Source of the DNA: Pseudomonas wuhanensis
Lineage (GTDB): Bacteria > Pseudomonadota > Gammaproteobacteria > Pseudomonadales > Pseudomonadaceae
Assembly (NCBI RefSeq): GCF_030687395.1
Contig: NZ_CP117430.1
Span: forward strand, 2,604,001-2,668,000
Reading direction: 5' to 3'
DNA: 64,000 bases
Of the stretch, positions 1 to 8,729 are shown piece after piece. Within the stretch, counting starts at the first letter, position 1, and each line of letters begins with the position of its first letter. A model generated the notes under the pieces. It was given only the letters and a program-made list of their open reading frames with translations, did not search any database and was not told the DNA's origin. Both the position numbers and the translations under genes were made by a program.

Positions 1-345
1 ACGGTGGTTCATGATGCGCAAACAGTGACCTGCCCAGCCTGTCAGCGCACCAATGACAACAAGCCGGCGGGTACGCTCACGCTATCGGGCAGCTTCTTGC
101 CCGCGCATCGAAACGAAATCATCAACCTGATCGAGAACACCGAGAAAAACGAAAAAGCGGAGCATGCGCTGGAGCGCATCATCAGCCTGACCGATTCCGA
201 GGGTGCACTGGTTGTAACCACCACTGGCATCCATCTCGCGAACCGCCTGGGCCATGCACTGAAAGCGGCTTTCAAAGGGCACGCCGATTATCAGTACAGC
301 GATGACGAATTCGGGGTAAGCATCGACTGGATGCGTGACGAGTAG
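1..345 (+). CDS. BCAM0308-like zinc-ribbon protein (5' end outside window)
   Basis: The frame is open to the left window edge, so the start lies upstream and about 114 C-terminal residues are seen. A CPAC motif followed by a short QR-T-DN-PAG stretch resembles the second half of a zinc ribbon in the BCAM0308 family, whose members are about 150-160 residues long. The remainder is a small alpha/beta domain with the conserved LTLSG and DYQYSD segments. The family's biochemical function is unknown, but members typically sit in low-oxygen stress clusters with universal stress proteins, which agrees with the genes that follow here. The family assignment is from memory of the motif pattern. Confidence 0.7.
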   Translation, partial: TVVHDAQTVTCPACQRTNDNKPAGTLTLSGSFLPAHRNEIINLIENTEKNEKAEHALERIISLTDSEGALVVTTTGIHLANRLGHALKAAFKGHADYQYSDDEFGVSIDWMRDE

Positions 346-435
346 AACCGGGCGAGGGTGTACTCGACGCTGCAAATGTGAAGAAACGACAGGAGGTCAG
401 GATCGATTACAGGTACTTCCGGGAGGAGTACGACC

Positions 436-675
436 ATGATCGTCAATGATTCAACGACTCAATCTGCCGCCTGTTCTGAATCAATCAATCGTTGTGCGGC
501 ACTCTTTGCTGAAGCCGACCGGCTGAGCAAGCAAGCCTATGCGTTGTTGAACGAGCCTGTTTCGACTCAGACGATACAGCGATTTTCTGCAGCGAAAAAA
601 CTGGCGGATGACAAATACCGTCAAGCCCGAAAGGAATGGTTGAAAACCATCAACAAGAGCGGCGGCGGTATTTGA
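436..675 (+). CDS. Small hypothetical protein (79 aa)
   Basis: A strong ribosome binding site (GGGAGGAG, 420-427) precedes the ATG. The product is a hydrophilic, mostly helical protein with a basic C-terminal half and no signal peptide, membrane segment or known motif. It follows the BCAM0308-like gene by 90 bases in the same direction and could be co-transcribed with it. Its stop codon lies inside the Anr-type box that probably drives the next gene. No function is recognised. Confidence 0.6.
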   Translation: MIVNDSTTQSAACSESINRCAALFAEADRLSKQAYALLNEPVSTQTIQRFSAAKKLADDKYRQARKEWLKTINKSGGGI

Positions 676-685
676 TTTATATCAA
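672..685. promoter_or_regulatory. Perfect Anr/FNR-type box
   Basis: The 14 bases TTGATTTATATCAA match the TTGAT-N4-ATCAA consensus of Anr, the Pseudomonas homologue of the oxygen sensor FNR, at every fixed position. The site is centred about 130 bases before the universal stress protein start, so a class II promoter would begin near base 720. The -10 region there is not a good match, so the exact start is unclear. It overlaps the stop codon of the preceding small gene. Confidence 0.75.
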
Positions 686-808
686 CGCCAAAGCGATTCC
701 AACGGAGGAGTCTGGGTTGACGCTGGTGCCTGATCCAGCGGGGGCGCAACGACCGCGCCCTCGCAACAGGCCATGTCGCGTTAAAGCCCACCTGCCTGGA
801 GTCAGATC

Positions 809-1693
809 ATGAGCCAGTATCAACGGTTGTTATTGATCATCAACCCGGCCCTGCGCCACTCTCCTGCAATACAACATGCGGCGGCCCTGGCCAAGGCCAG
901 CGGGGCACGCTTGCATATCGCTGCCTTGATAAAGTCGTTGGATATTCTGTCGCTGCTTGAAGAGGGCGTGCGGGAAACGGCGCGGGAGACCTACCTGCAA
1001 GACCATCGCGACTGGTTGGCGTATCAGGCAAAAAATATCCGTGGTCGGGGGATCGAAGTGACGGCGGAGGTGGCCTGGGCCGATGACCTGCAGCAGGACA
1101 TTCTGGATCACGTCACGGAAATGCAGCCCGACCTGTTGATCAAGGAGGTTCAGCATGAATCGGCGCTCAAGCGCGCGTTCTTCACCCCGCTGGATTGGCA
1201 CTTGCTGCGCCACTGTCCGGTGCCGGTCTATCTGATAGGCGGCAGTGGTCACACCTTGCCGCACAAGATCGTGGCCGCGGTTGACGCGTCGGGTACCGAC
1301 TCCGATAGCGAGCTGAATGACCGGATCATCCAGCAGGCCAATGGCCTGGCGCTGCAGTGCAATGCCGAGTTGCACCTGCTGTACGCCTGCGACACGACAG
1401 ACTATCTGGGCGATATGGGCGGCGACGGTCTGACACTGTCGGACCTGACCAAGCAGTTGCGTAGGGAACTGGAAAAATCGTTCCTGGCGCTGGCCGGTCG
1501 GTACGGTGTGGCCTCTGACCGTCGGCATTTCATTCTGGGGCACCCGGTCTCGGCGCTGAGTGAGTTTGCCGACGAACATCAGGTGGACGTGATCGTGATG
1601 GGCAGAGTCCAGTCCCATGGCCTGAACAAACTGGTGGGCAGCACGACCGAACATATTCTGTATCAGGTGCCTTGCAGCGTCCTGGCGGTCTAG
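809..1693 (+). CDS. Tandem universal stress protein (UspE-like)
   Basis: The 294-residue product contains two UspA-type domains, roughly residues 1-145 and 155-294. The second domain keeps the nucleotide-binding signature, a VMG followed by a GS about ten residues later in the pattern of ATP-binding Usp proteins. The first domain lacks it, as in UspE. A GGAG site at 796-799 fixes the ATG start. In Pseudomonas and Burkholderia such tandem Usp proteins are induced by low oxygen under Anr and help survival without respiration. The perfect Anr box upstream supports that regulation here. Confidence 0.88.
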   Translation: MSQYQRLLLIINPALRHSPAIQHAAALAKASGARLHIAALIKSLDILSLLEEGVRETARETYLQDHRDWLAYQAKNIRGRGIEVTAEVAWADDLQQDILDHVTEMQPDLLIKEVQHESALKRAFFTPLDWHLLRHCPVPVYLIGGSGHTLPHKIVAAVDASGTDSDSELNDRIIQQANGLALQCNAELHLLYACDTTDYLGDMGGDGLTLSDLTKQLRRELEKSFLALAGRYGVASDRRHFILGHPVSALSEFADEHQVDVIVMGRVQSHGLNKLVGSTTEHILYQVPCSVLAV

Positions 1694-1765
1694 GGACGGC
1701 CCCGTTCACGGTTGATCACACCCTTGGGTGACGGGGTGTGATGAACAGCCGTTGAGGTGAAGCCC

Positions 1766-3529
1766 ATGCATTTGCCGATGATCAAAAAGAAACTCACCAA
1801 TTTGCCGACAAAGCCCAATTGGCTGGACAGCGAGCAAGCCCGCGCAGCCTTTTCATGGCAGGTGGAGGCGCTCGAATTGGCCGGGTTGCCGGGGGGCGGC
1901 ATGAACCTCGCCTATGAGGCGGTGGATCGGCATGCGATGGGAGGGGCGCATGAACACACGGCGTTGCGCATTCTCGATCGCCATGGCGGGCACCGCGACA
2001 TCAATTATGGGCAACTGAGCACGCTGACCAACCGATTTGCCAATGTGCTGAAAACATTGGGCGTAGCCCCCGGTGAACGCCTGTTTGTGCTCTGTGGCCA
2101 AGGGCTGGAACTGTATCTGGGCGTGCTCGGTGGCTTGAAGCACGGTTGCGTGGTTTCGCCGTTATTCTGCGCGTTCGGCCCTGAGCCCATCGAAACCCGG
2201 ATGCGTCTTGGTGAAGGCAGCGTGTTGCTGACCAGCGAAACCCTTTATCGACGCAAGATTGCGGCTATTCGTGAGCATTTGCCGGCACTCAAGCATGTGC
2301 TGCTGTATGACGCCGAGGGTGGGGATACGAACGCTGTGGAAGGCACCCTCAGCGTGCACCCATTGCTGGCCAAAGCCGCTGACGATTTCGACATCGCCCG
2401 GACAACGGTCGACAGCCCCGCACTTTTACACTTCACCAGCGGCACGACCGGCACCCCCAAAGGTGTATTGCATGTACATGGCGCGGCACTGACGCACCGG
2501 GTCACCGCTAAATACGCCCTGGATTTACACCCTGAGGATATTTACTGGTGCAGCGCCGATCCGGGCTGGGTCACGGGGACTTCATACGGGATCTTCGCGC
2601 CGCTGCTGCTGGGCGTCACCAGCGTGGTCGAGGGCAACGAATTCGATGCCGAACGTTGGTACCGGATTCTCGAAGAGCAGCAGGTGACGGTCTGGTACAC
2701 GGCACCAACGGCCATCCGCCTCCTGATGAAGGCCGGAGATGCGTTGGCGCGCAGCCATCGCTTCCCCAGTCTGCGCTTTATTGCCAGCGTCGGAGAGCCG
2801 CTCAATCCTGAGGCGGTCTGGTGGGGCAAAGAGGTGTTGGGGCTGCCGATCCATGACAATTGGTGGCAGACCGAAACGGGCGGAATCATGATTGCCAACA
2901 CGGTCTCGATGGCGATTAAACCAGGCTCCATGGGCAAACCCTTGCCCGGTGTCGAGGCGGCCATTGTCGAGCGCAAGGCGGACGGTTCGCTGGTGTTTCT
3001 TGAGGAAAATGAAGTCGGTGAACTGGCTCTGAAACGGCCATGGCCCGCCATGTTCCGTACTTATCTGGGGCAAGAGGCGCGTTATCGACAGAGCTTTGTC
3101 GGTGAGTGGTACCTCAGTGGTGATCTGGTGCGGCGCGATGCCGATGGTTATTACTGGTTCGTTAGCCGTGGCGACGATGTCATCAAGTCGGCCGGGCACT
3201 TGATCGGCCCGTTCGAAGTTGAAAGCTCGCTCATGGAACATCCGGCGGTGGCCGAGGCAGCGGTGATTGGCAAACCCGACCCGCTGCTGGGTGAAACCGT
3301 GAAGGCCTTTATTTCGCTCAAGAGCGGTTTCACCGCCAGCCAGACCCTGCACGATGAGTTGCTGGGCCATGGACGCAAGCGCCTCGGTGCCGTGGTTGCG
3401 CCAAAGGAACTGGAGTTTGTGCAGGCACTTCCGCACACCCGTAGCGGAAAACTCATGCGACGTCTGCTCAAGGCCCGGGAGCTGGGTTTGCCTGAAGGTG
3501 ATACTTCCAGCCTGGAGAACCCATCATGA
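1766..3529 (+). CDS. AMP-forming acyl-CoA synthetase (acetyl-CoA synthetase-like)
   Basis: This 587-residue ANL-superfamily ligase would convert a carboxylate, ATP and CoA to acyl-CoA, AMP and pyrophosphate. The phosphate-binding motif [10 protein letters not shown] lies near residues 223-233, WWQTETGG near 366, the hinge region SGDLVRRD near 450, and the catalytic lysine in RSGKLMRR near 561. The lack of the long N-terminal region of bacterial Acs makes it closer to the AcsA type found in Bacillus. The ATG at 1766 is preferred over an in-frame GTG at 1757 because GAGGTGA lies just before it. It overlaps the next gene by ATGA, so it is translationally coupled to the E1alpha gene. Confidence 0.88.
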   Translation: MHLPMIKKKLTNLPTKPNWLDSEQARAAFSWQVEALELAGLPGGGMNLAYEAVDRHAMGGAHEHTALRILDRHGGHRDINYGQLSTLTNRFANVLKTLGVAPGERLFVLCGQGLELYLGVLGGLKHGCVVSPLFCAFGPEPIETRMRLGEGSVLLTSETLYRRKIAAIREHLPALKHVLLYDAEGGDTNAVEGTLSVHPLLAKAADDFDIARTTVDSPALLHFTSGTTGTPKGVLHVHGAALTHRVTAKYALDLHPEDIYWCSADPGWVTGTSYGIFAPLLLGVTSVVEGNEFDAERWYRILEEQQVTVWYTAPTAIRLLMKAGDALARSHRFPSLRFIASVGEPLNPEAVWWGKEVLGLPIHDNWWQTETGGIMIANTVSMAIKPGSMGKPLPGVEAAIVERKADGSLVFLEENEVGELALKRPWPAMFRTYLGQEARYRQSFVGEWYLSGDLVRRDADGYYWFVSRGDDVIKSAGHLIGPFEVESSLMEHPAVAEAAVIGKPDPLLGETVKAFISLKSGFTASQTLHDELLGHGRKRLGAVVAPKELEFVQALPHTRSGKLMRRLLKARELGLPEGDTSSLENPS

Positions 3530-4509
3530 CTCTCCAATCGTTGCCCCGGGATATTGCGCTCGACTTGCTACGGGACATGGTGCGCATCCGCCGCCTTGAG
3601 GAGCGCGCCGGCGAGTTGTACGGGGAGGGCAAGATCCGTGGTTTCCTGCACTTGTACATCGGTGAAGAAGCGGTCGCCGTCGGCGTTTTGCATGCACTGG
3701 CAGCCGATGATGCGGTGGTCGCGACTTATCGCGAACATGGCCATGCCCTGATCAAGGGGGTGCCCATGAAGACGATCATGGCCGAGATGTACGGACGCCA
3801 GGAAGGCTGCTCGCGAGGGCGCGGCGGTTCAATGCACTTGTTTGATGCCGGCACACGCTTTTTTGGTGGCAATGCCATCGTGGCCGGTGGTTTGCCACTC
3901 ACGGTCGGCCTGGCGCTGGCCGAACGTATGCAGGGTGGATCGCGTCTCTCTACATGCTTTTTTGGTGAAGGCGCGATGGCGGAGGGCGCCTTTCATGAGT
4001 CCATCAACCTGGCCGCCTTGTGGCAGGTGCCGATGCTGTTTTGCTGCGAGAACAATTTGTATGCCATGGGCACGGCCCTGGAGCGTTCGCAGTCGCAAAC
4101 CGATTTGTGTACCAAAGCCTCGGCGTACAAGGTTGATGCCCGATCCGTCGATGGCATGGACGTGATCGCGGTATACGAGGCCGCTTGTGAGGCGGTTAAA
4201 CATATCCGGGAGGGGCATGGGCCTTTTTTTCTGGAGTTTCGCACCTATCGATTTCGTGCCCACTCGATGTTCGACCCGCAGCTGTATCGTGACAAGGCTG
4301 AGGTGGAGCAATGGAAGGCGCGCGGACCGATTCATACCTACAGTGCACGGCTCAAGGCACAAGGCCTTTTGGACGAGCCCGGTTTTCTGGCGATCCTGGC
4401 CGAGGTAGACGCTGAAGTGGAGGCCGCCGTCGCTTATGCCGAAAGTGGGAGCCTGGAGCCGATTGAGGATTTGTCTCGCGATGTTTACACCCCAAGGTTG
4501 GTGTCATGA
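3526..4509 (+). CDS. 2-oxoacid dehydrogenase E1 component, alpha subunit
   Basis: The 327-residue product belongs to the thiamine diphosphate-dependent E1alpha family of pyruvate and acetoin dehydrogenases. The cofactor motif starts with [12 protein letters not shown] near residue 147 and ends in CENN near 175. The loop FRAHSMFD near 242 corresponds to the active-site loop of PDH alpha subunits. It overlaps the ligase upstream and the E1beta gene downstream by ATGA each time, so the four-base couplings predict equal synthesis. The substrate cannot be decided from sequence alone; pyruvate, acetoin and short 2-oxoacids are all possible. Confidence 0.9.
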   Translation: MTLQSLPRDIALDLLRDMVRIRRLEERAGELYGEGKIRGFLHLYIGEEAVAVGVLHALAADDAVVATYREHGHALIKGVPMKTIMAEMYGRQEGCSRGRGGSMHLFDAGTRFFGGNAIVAGGLPLTVGLALAERMQGGSRLSTCFFGEGAMAEGAFHESINLAALWQVPMLFCCENNLYAMGTALERSQSQTDLCTKASAYKVDARSVDGMDVIAVYEAACEAVKHIREGHGPFFLEFRTYRFRAHSMFDPQLYRDKAEVEQWKARGPIHTYSARLKAQGLLDEPGFLAILAEVDAEVEAAVAYAESGSLEPIEDLSRDVYTPRLVS

Positions 4510-5492
4510 GCACTCGCATGACGTATCGCGAAGCGTTGCGCGAGGCCCTGCGCGATGCGCTACAGCGTGACCCTCGGGTATTTCTGATGGGCGAAGATGT
4601 CGGCCGTTACGGTGGCAGCTATGCCGTTTCCCTGGGGTTGCTTGAAGCGTTCGGCCCCGAGCGCATTCGAGACGCGCCGCTGTCCGAGTTAGGCTTCGTG
4701 GGGGCTGGTATCGGCGCGGCCTTGGGTGGCATGCGCCCGATTGTAGAAATCATGACCGTGAATTTCAGTCTGCTCGCCCTCGATCCTCTGATGAATACGG
4801 CTGCAGCCCTGAGGCACATGTCCGGTGGACAGTTCTCCGTTCCCCTGGTCGTGCGCATGGCGACAGGCGCCGGACGTCAGCTTGCCGCGCAACACTCCCA
4901 CAGTCTGGAAGGCTGGTACGCGCATATTCCCGGGCTGAAAATTCTGGCTCCGGCGACCCTTGAAGACGCACGCGGCATGCTCTGGCCTGCGCTGCTGGAT
5001 CCAGACCCGGTGCTGATTTTCGAACATGCCCAGCTCTACAACATGGAGGGCGATACAGGTAACTGGGAGACGCTGGACATCAGTACCGCCAATGTCCGCC
5101 GTGTCGGTAAGGACCTGACCCTGATTACGTACGGCGGCACACTCGGCAAGGCCCTGACAGCGGCTGAGCAACTGGCCGGGGAGGGCATTGATTGCGAAGT
5201 GATCGACCTGCGGGTTCTGCACCCTCTGGATGACCAGACAATCATGACCTCGGTGTGTAAAACACGCCGCGCCCTTGTCGTCGATGAAGGGTGGCGCAGC
5301 GGCAGTCTGGCCGCCGAGATCATCACGCGGATTATCGAACAGAGCTTTTTCGAGCTGGATGCTCCGCCGTCACGCGTGTGCAGCGCCGAGGTGCCGATAC
5401 CTTACCCGCGGCATCTCGAAGAGGCTGCGTTGCCACAGGTGTCGACGATCGTCGCGGCCGCGCATGAGCTGTGCCAGGGGACGTCAGCGTGA
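4506..5492 (+). CDS. 2-oxoacid dehydrogenase E1 component, beta subunit
   Basis: The 328-residue product is the transketolase-like beta subunit that completes the E1 active site. The glutamate in LMGEDVG near residue 28 activates the thiazolium ring in this family. The C-terminal transketolase domain contains [11 protein letters not shown] near 240. It is coupled to the alpha subunit by an ATGA overlap and followed 40 bases later by E2. This is a split heterotetrameric E1, unlike the fused AceE of the main Pseudomonas pyruvate dehydrogenase, so it is a second, specialised complex. Confidence 0.9.
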   Translation: MSTRMTYREALREALRDALQRDPRVFLMGEDVGRYGGSYAVSLGLLEAFGPERIRDAPLSELGFVGAGIGAALGGMRPIVEIMTVNFSLLALDPLMNTAAALRHMSGGQFSVPLVVRMATGAGRQLAAQHSHSLEGWYAHIPGLKILAPATLEDARGMLWPALLDPDPVLIFEHAQLYNMEGDTGNWETLDISTANVRRVGKDLTLITYGGTLGKALTAAEQLAGEGIDCEVIDLRVLHPLDDQTIMTSVCKTRRALVVDEGWRSGSLAAEIITRIIEQSFFELDAPPSRVCSAEVPIPYPRHLEEAALPQVSTIVAAAHELCQGTSA

Positions 5493-5532
5493 TGGCATCC
5501 ACGTGTCGAACCCAAGGCCGGGAGGGTCAACC

Positions 5533-6648
5533 ATGATCGAATTCAAATTGCCGTCTCTGGGGGCCGATATGGATGAAGGCACGTTGCTGGAATGGAAAAT
5601 CCATCCGGGCGACGCGCTCAAGCCTGGTCAGGTGATTGCCGTGGTCGATACGGCCAAGGCCGCCATCGACGTAGAGTGCTGGCACGACGGCACGGTCCTG
5701 CAACTGCTGATCGACGTCGGCGCCAAGGTACCCGTGGGCACTCCCATCGCGCTGTTGCTGGAGCCCGGTGAAAGTGCGCAGACCGCGCGACGGATGCCGA
5801 CCCCACCGGTGCTGACCGCAGAAGAAAACCTCTCCGATAGACGCCCGAGAATTTCTCCGGCTGCACGCAAGCGCGCTGCCGAGTTGGGGCTCAGTACCCG
5901 CCAATTGCAAGGCCATGGCCCCCACGGTGTGGTTACCCTGGAAGATGTCGAGGCTGCCGCCCGTGTGGCCCCGGAGCCTGACCATAACCAGGCCATGCGG
6001 CACACGATCGCAGCGGCCATGAGCCGTTCGAAACGCGAGATTCCCCATTATTACCTCAGTGAAACCATCGCCTTGGGTAAGGCCATGGCCTGGTTGCAGG
6101 CACACAATGCAAAAAGCACCTTACAGGAGCGCCTGTTGCCCAGTGCGTTGTTGCTCAAAGCGGTGGCGTTGGCCCTGCGCGACTATCCGCAGCTCAACGG
6201 TTCCTGGCGGAACAATGCCTTTGAACCCGCGCTCGATACTGACCTTGGGGTGGCAATCACCCTGCGCCAGGGTGGTCTGGTCGCCCCGGTTCTGCGTCAT
6301 GTGGCGGACACAGCCTTGACCGATTTGATGAGTGGACTGGCCAGCTTGGTGGAGCGCGCCCGCAGCGGTTCTCTGCGCAGCTCCGAGCTTGGTGGCGCGG
6401 GCATAACGGTCACTCAACTCGGCGATCAGGGCGTAGACAGCGTACTGGGTGTGATCTATCCGCCGCAGGTCGCTCTGGTCGGCTTCGGTCGTATCTGCGA
6501 GCGCCCTTGGGTGAACGAAGGCCAGTTGTGCGTCATGCCCACCGTTGTCAGCAGCTTGTCTGCCGATCATCGGGTCAGCGATGGTCACTATGGCGCTCGC
6601 TTTCTGGGGGAAGTCCGTCGTTTGTTACAAACGCCAGAGAACCTTTGA
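5533..6648 (+). CDS. Dihydrolipoamide acyltransferase (E2)
   Basis: This 371-residue E2 has one lipoyl domain with the lipoylated lysine in DTAKA (residue 42), a peripheral-subunit-binding segment near residues 105-140 (RISPAARKRAAELG), and a CoA acyltransferase domain ending in the catalytic HRVSDG motif (His 346). The ATG at 5533 is chosen because GGAGGG lies at 5521-5526 and the protein then starts directly with the lipoyl domain. The complex lacks its own E3 gene here, so it would have to borrow a lipoamide dehydrogenase from elsewhere in the genome. Confidence 0.9.
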   Translation: MIEFKLPSLGADMDEGTLLEWKIHPGDALKPGQVIAVVDTAKAAIDVECWHDGTVLQLLIDVGAKVPVGTPIALLLEPGESAQTARRMPTPPVLTAEENLSDRRPRISPAARKRAAELGLSTRQLQGHGPHGVVTLEDVEAAARVAPEPDHNQAMRHTIAAAMSRSKREIPHYYLSETIALGKAMAWLQAHNAKSTLQERLLPSALLLKAVALALRDYPQLNGSWRNNAFEPALDTDLGVAITLRQGGLVAPVLRHVADTALTDLMSGLASLVERARSGSLRSSELGGAGITVTQLGDQGVDSVLGVIYPPQVALVGFGRICERPWVNEGQLCVMPTVVSSLSADHRVSDGHYGARFLGEVRRLLQTPENL

Positions 6649-6657
6649 GGTAAGCCT

Positions 6658-6921
6658 ATGGACCCGCTATCGGTACGCAATCAGGTGTTGAGCGCCTTGA
6701 AGAGCGTCGCTCCTGAAGTCCAGCCTGAGCAGTTACACAGTGGCCGGTCGCTACGCGAGGAAGTTGATCTGGACTCAATGGACTGGCTTCGGCTCATCGA
6801 AGCCCTAAATCGGAGCCTGGGCATTGCCATTCCTGAAACCGATTACCAACACGTGGACACCCTGGACAAGCTTGTCGCCTATCTGTTGCAAAAGGGTGCA
6901 CCCAGCGAGCAGGCACCTTGA
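6658..6921 (+). CDS. Acyl carrier protein
   Basis: The 87-residue acidic protein has the carrier-protein phosphopantetheine site DLDSMDW, with Ser40 as the attachment residue, and the usual four-helix spacing. The gene begins nine bases after the E2 stop, with AGGTAAG before its ATG, so it is the last gene of the ligase-E1-E2 operon. A carrier protein joined to a 2-oxoacid dehydrogenase is uncommon and suggests that an acyl group from the complex or the ligase may be passed to this protein. That is an inference; the acceptor is unknown. Confidence 0.85.
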   Translation: MDPLSVRNQVLSALKSVAPEVQPEQLHSGRSLREEVDLDSMDWLRLIEALNRSLGIAIPETDYQHVDTLDKLVAYLLQKGAPSEQAP

Positions 6922-6943
6922 AACACCTTGCTCAGTTGCGCCG

Positions 6944-7510
6944 TCAGTGGGCGGCGCCATGACGCAGCACTTCAATGCAAAACTCCATTTCGTAGGGGGG
7001 CACGTTGCATTCGACGATGTCATGGGCGGCAACTTGCAGGTGCACGCCGACAATATCGGCATGGATCGGCTGCTGGCAGACATGCCGGTCGACCAGTACT
7101 GCCGTGTAGACCCGACGAGCACCCAGTTGCGCCAGGTACGCGCAGGTGCGCAGGAGTGAGTGGCCTTCAAACAACACATCATCGACAACCAGCAGGGTGG
7201 TATTGGCAAGGTCCAGCGTGTTGAGAAGCGGGTTCTCGGTCAGTGCCGTGTGTGCATGCAACACCTTGAGGTCATCGGCATAGCGCTTGACCTTCAGGGG
7301 GTAGAGCGGCAGTTCTGGCTGGCCGGTCTGACGTGACAGGTGTTGTTGTAAACGCTGTGCCAGAGGCTCACCTCGGCGCTGGATGCCAATCAGTGCCGCT
7401 TGAGCGGGCGGCAACAGCGTTGCGGCCTGGCGCGCCATCGCCTGCAGCACTGAATCGAGTTCATCGCTGTCGTACAAGCGCAACCGCTGACTCGCAGGCA
7501 GAGTTGGCAT
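6944..7510 (-). CDS. PyrR-like phosphoribosyltransferase
   Basis: The 188-residue protein carries the PRPP-binding signature LLVVDDVLFEGHS at residues 106-118 of the type I phosphoribosyltransferase fold. The IQRRGEPLA segment near residue 43 is typical of PyrR and related proteins, which either make UMP from uracil or act as uracil-responsive regulators. The start at 7510 is supported by GGGAG seven bases before the ATG; a longer frame upstream has no such site. It converges on the acyl carrier gene with 22 bases between stops. Phosphoribosyltransferases recur in low-oxygen stress clusters, where their role is not known. Confidence 0.82.
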   Translation of the reverse strand: MPTLPASQRLRLYDSDELDSVLQAMARQAATLLPPAQAALIGIQRRGEPLAQRLQQHLSRQTGQPELPLYPLKVKRYADDLKVLHAHTALTENPLLNTLDLANTTLLVVDDVLFEGHSLLRTCAYLAQLGARRVYTAVLVDRHVCQQPIHADIVGVHLQVAAHDIVECNVPPYEMEFCIEVLRHGAAH

Positions 7511-7705
7511 GGCAGTCTCCCGTCGAAAGCCGATGGGTGAATCATAGCGTAAGGGCTGTGCAGGGCATGCGACTGCGAGGACCAACAACAAGGAGACTCA
7601 GGAGCGGAATCTGAACCAAGGATGATGCTTGATTCAGTGAGGACGCAACGGCTGCCCACGGATGTGATACGCACCGACAGGCGTGATCGCCCGGGGAGGT
7701 TTCAA

Positions 7706-7892
7706 GTGATTCAGCGGTCCTCATCACAAACCATCTTGCGCGACCGGGTTGATGCCGGTCGAAGACTGGTAGAACCGTTGCTCAAATACGCTCATCGCCT
7801 CGATGTCATCGTTCTCGCCTTACCCCGTGGCGGCGTTCCTGTGGCCTATGAAGTGGCCACAGCCTTGGCGGTTCGCCTTGACCTGATGCAGC
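7706..7892 (+). pseudogene. N-terminal remnant of a second phosphoribosyltransferase
   Basis: A GGGGAGG site precedes a GTG at 7706. About 60 residues that follow match the start of a different phosphoribosyltransferase family seen with stress proteins (RDRVDAGRRL, then DVIVLALPRGGVPV and YEVATAL). The similarity stops at about 7892. The frame then runs on through unrelated sequence, including the hsp20 terminator, to 8053. Intact relatives are about 210-220 residues and contain the PRPP motif that is missing here. The gene has therefore lost its 3' two thirds, most simply by a deletion that joined it to the hsp20 end. Confidence 0.7.
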
Positions 7893-7983
7893 GTGCGGCC
7901 CGACGTGTGGTGGTGGGGGCCTGTTTGATCACGACGCGATGGCCCAGGCACGGGAAGGTTCTGCCTGGCGCCCTCGCGACCAC

Positions 7984-8020
7984 AAAAAAGCCCCCGGCTG
8001 GTTTCCCGGCAAGGGGCTTT
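7984..8020 (-). terminator. Rho-independent terminator of hsp20
   Basis: Read on the minus strand, AAGCCCCTTGCCGGG pairs with CCGGGGGCTT and is followed by a run of T. It lies 20 bases past the hsp20 stop codon. Confidence 0.8.
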
Positions 8021-8039
8021 GTGTCGCACGAAGGGCGAT

Positions 8040-8585
8040 TCAGCTCGATTTGATCTGCACCTTTTTGTCCGCGTTCATGGCTTCGGGCTTCTTGGGCAGC
8101 GAAATGCTCAGCACGCCTTTGCTGAAATTCGCTTCGATCTTGTCGGCATCGACGCCTTTGGGCAGGCTGAATGCCCGCTGGAAGGAGCCATAGTGACGCT
8201 CTGACAGGTGATAGCCCTTACTTTTTTCTTCCTTGTCCTCTTTCTTTTCACCCTTGATGATCAGATTGCCGTTGGACACTGTGATGTCGATATTTTCTTG
8301 ATCCATGCCAGGCAATTCAGCGGTGATTTCGAAGCTTTTATCTTTCTCGGTGATGTCTACCGCAGGCAGGCTGCGGCCGATAAATTCCCGACTCCAGAAC
8401 GGTTCGACATCAAACAGCCCACGCCGGAAAGGCGTCAGCCCCGAGCCACGATTGAAGTCTTCGAACAGGTGATCAACCTGCTGGCGCAGTTTTTCCAGAG
8501 GGCGCCAAGGGTCTGTCGCTATCGGTTGCTGATCGGTTTTTTTGTCGTCGGTGTGCACCGGCATTTTCTTCTCGAAATTGGCCAT
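8040..8585 (-). CDS. Hsp20 family small heat shock protein
   Basis: The 181-residue protein has a short charged N-terminal region, then an alpha-crystallin domain from about residue 70 (LPAVDITEKDKSFEI) to 165, with the conserved AELPGM segment and GVLSISLPK before an IKSS tail. Small heat shock proteins hold unfolding proteins in oligomers without ATP. An AGGAGG-like site (8592-8598) precedes the ATG. It has its own terminator and belongs by content to the stress cluster on its left. No clear RpoH promoter was seen upstream. Confidence 0.92.
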   Translation of the reverse strand: MANFEKKMPVHTDDKKTDQQPIATDPWRPLEKLRQQVDHLFEDFNRGSGLTPFRRGLFDVEPFWSREFIGRSLPAVDITEKDKSFEITAELPGMDQENIDITVSNGNLIIKGEKKEDKEEKSKGYHLSERHYGSFQRAFSLPKGVDADKIEANFSKGVLSISLPKKPEAMNADKKVQIKSS

Positions 8586-8729
8586 TTCTCATTCCTCCTA
8601 TCGAGTACTGCGGTGGGCCGGGAACATCTCGGAGGCCGGTCCACCACGACAGATTCAGGCCTTACCTTAAAAGGTTAGTATTCCTGTGGCCCCCTGGCCG
8701 ACCAACAGTCGGTTTCTGCTGCGAGCCGT

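Noticed and set aside
5275..5532. N-terminal extension of the E2 frame
   Set aside because: It overlaps the end of E1beta, while the ATG at 5533 has a strong ribosome site and begins directly with the lipoyl domain.
7750..7930. Further Anr boxes near the phosphoribosyltransferase genes
   Set aside because: TTGAT half sites occur (for example near 7630 and 7925), but the second half ATCAA is missing in each case.
8208..8678. Open frame of 156 codons opposite hsp20
   Set aside because: It is antisense to a clear alpha-crystallin gene and has no independent support.
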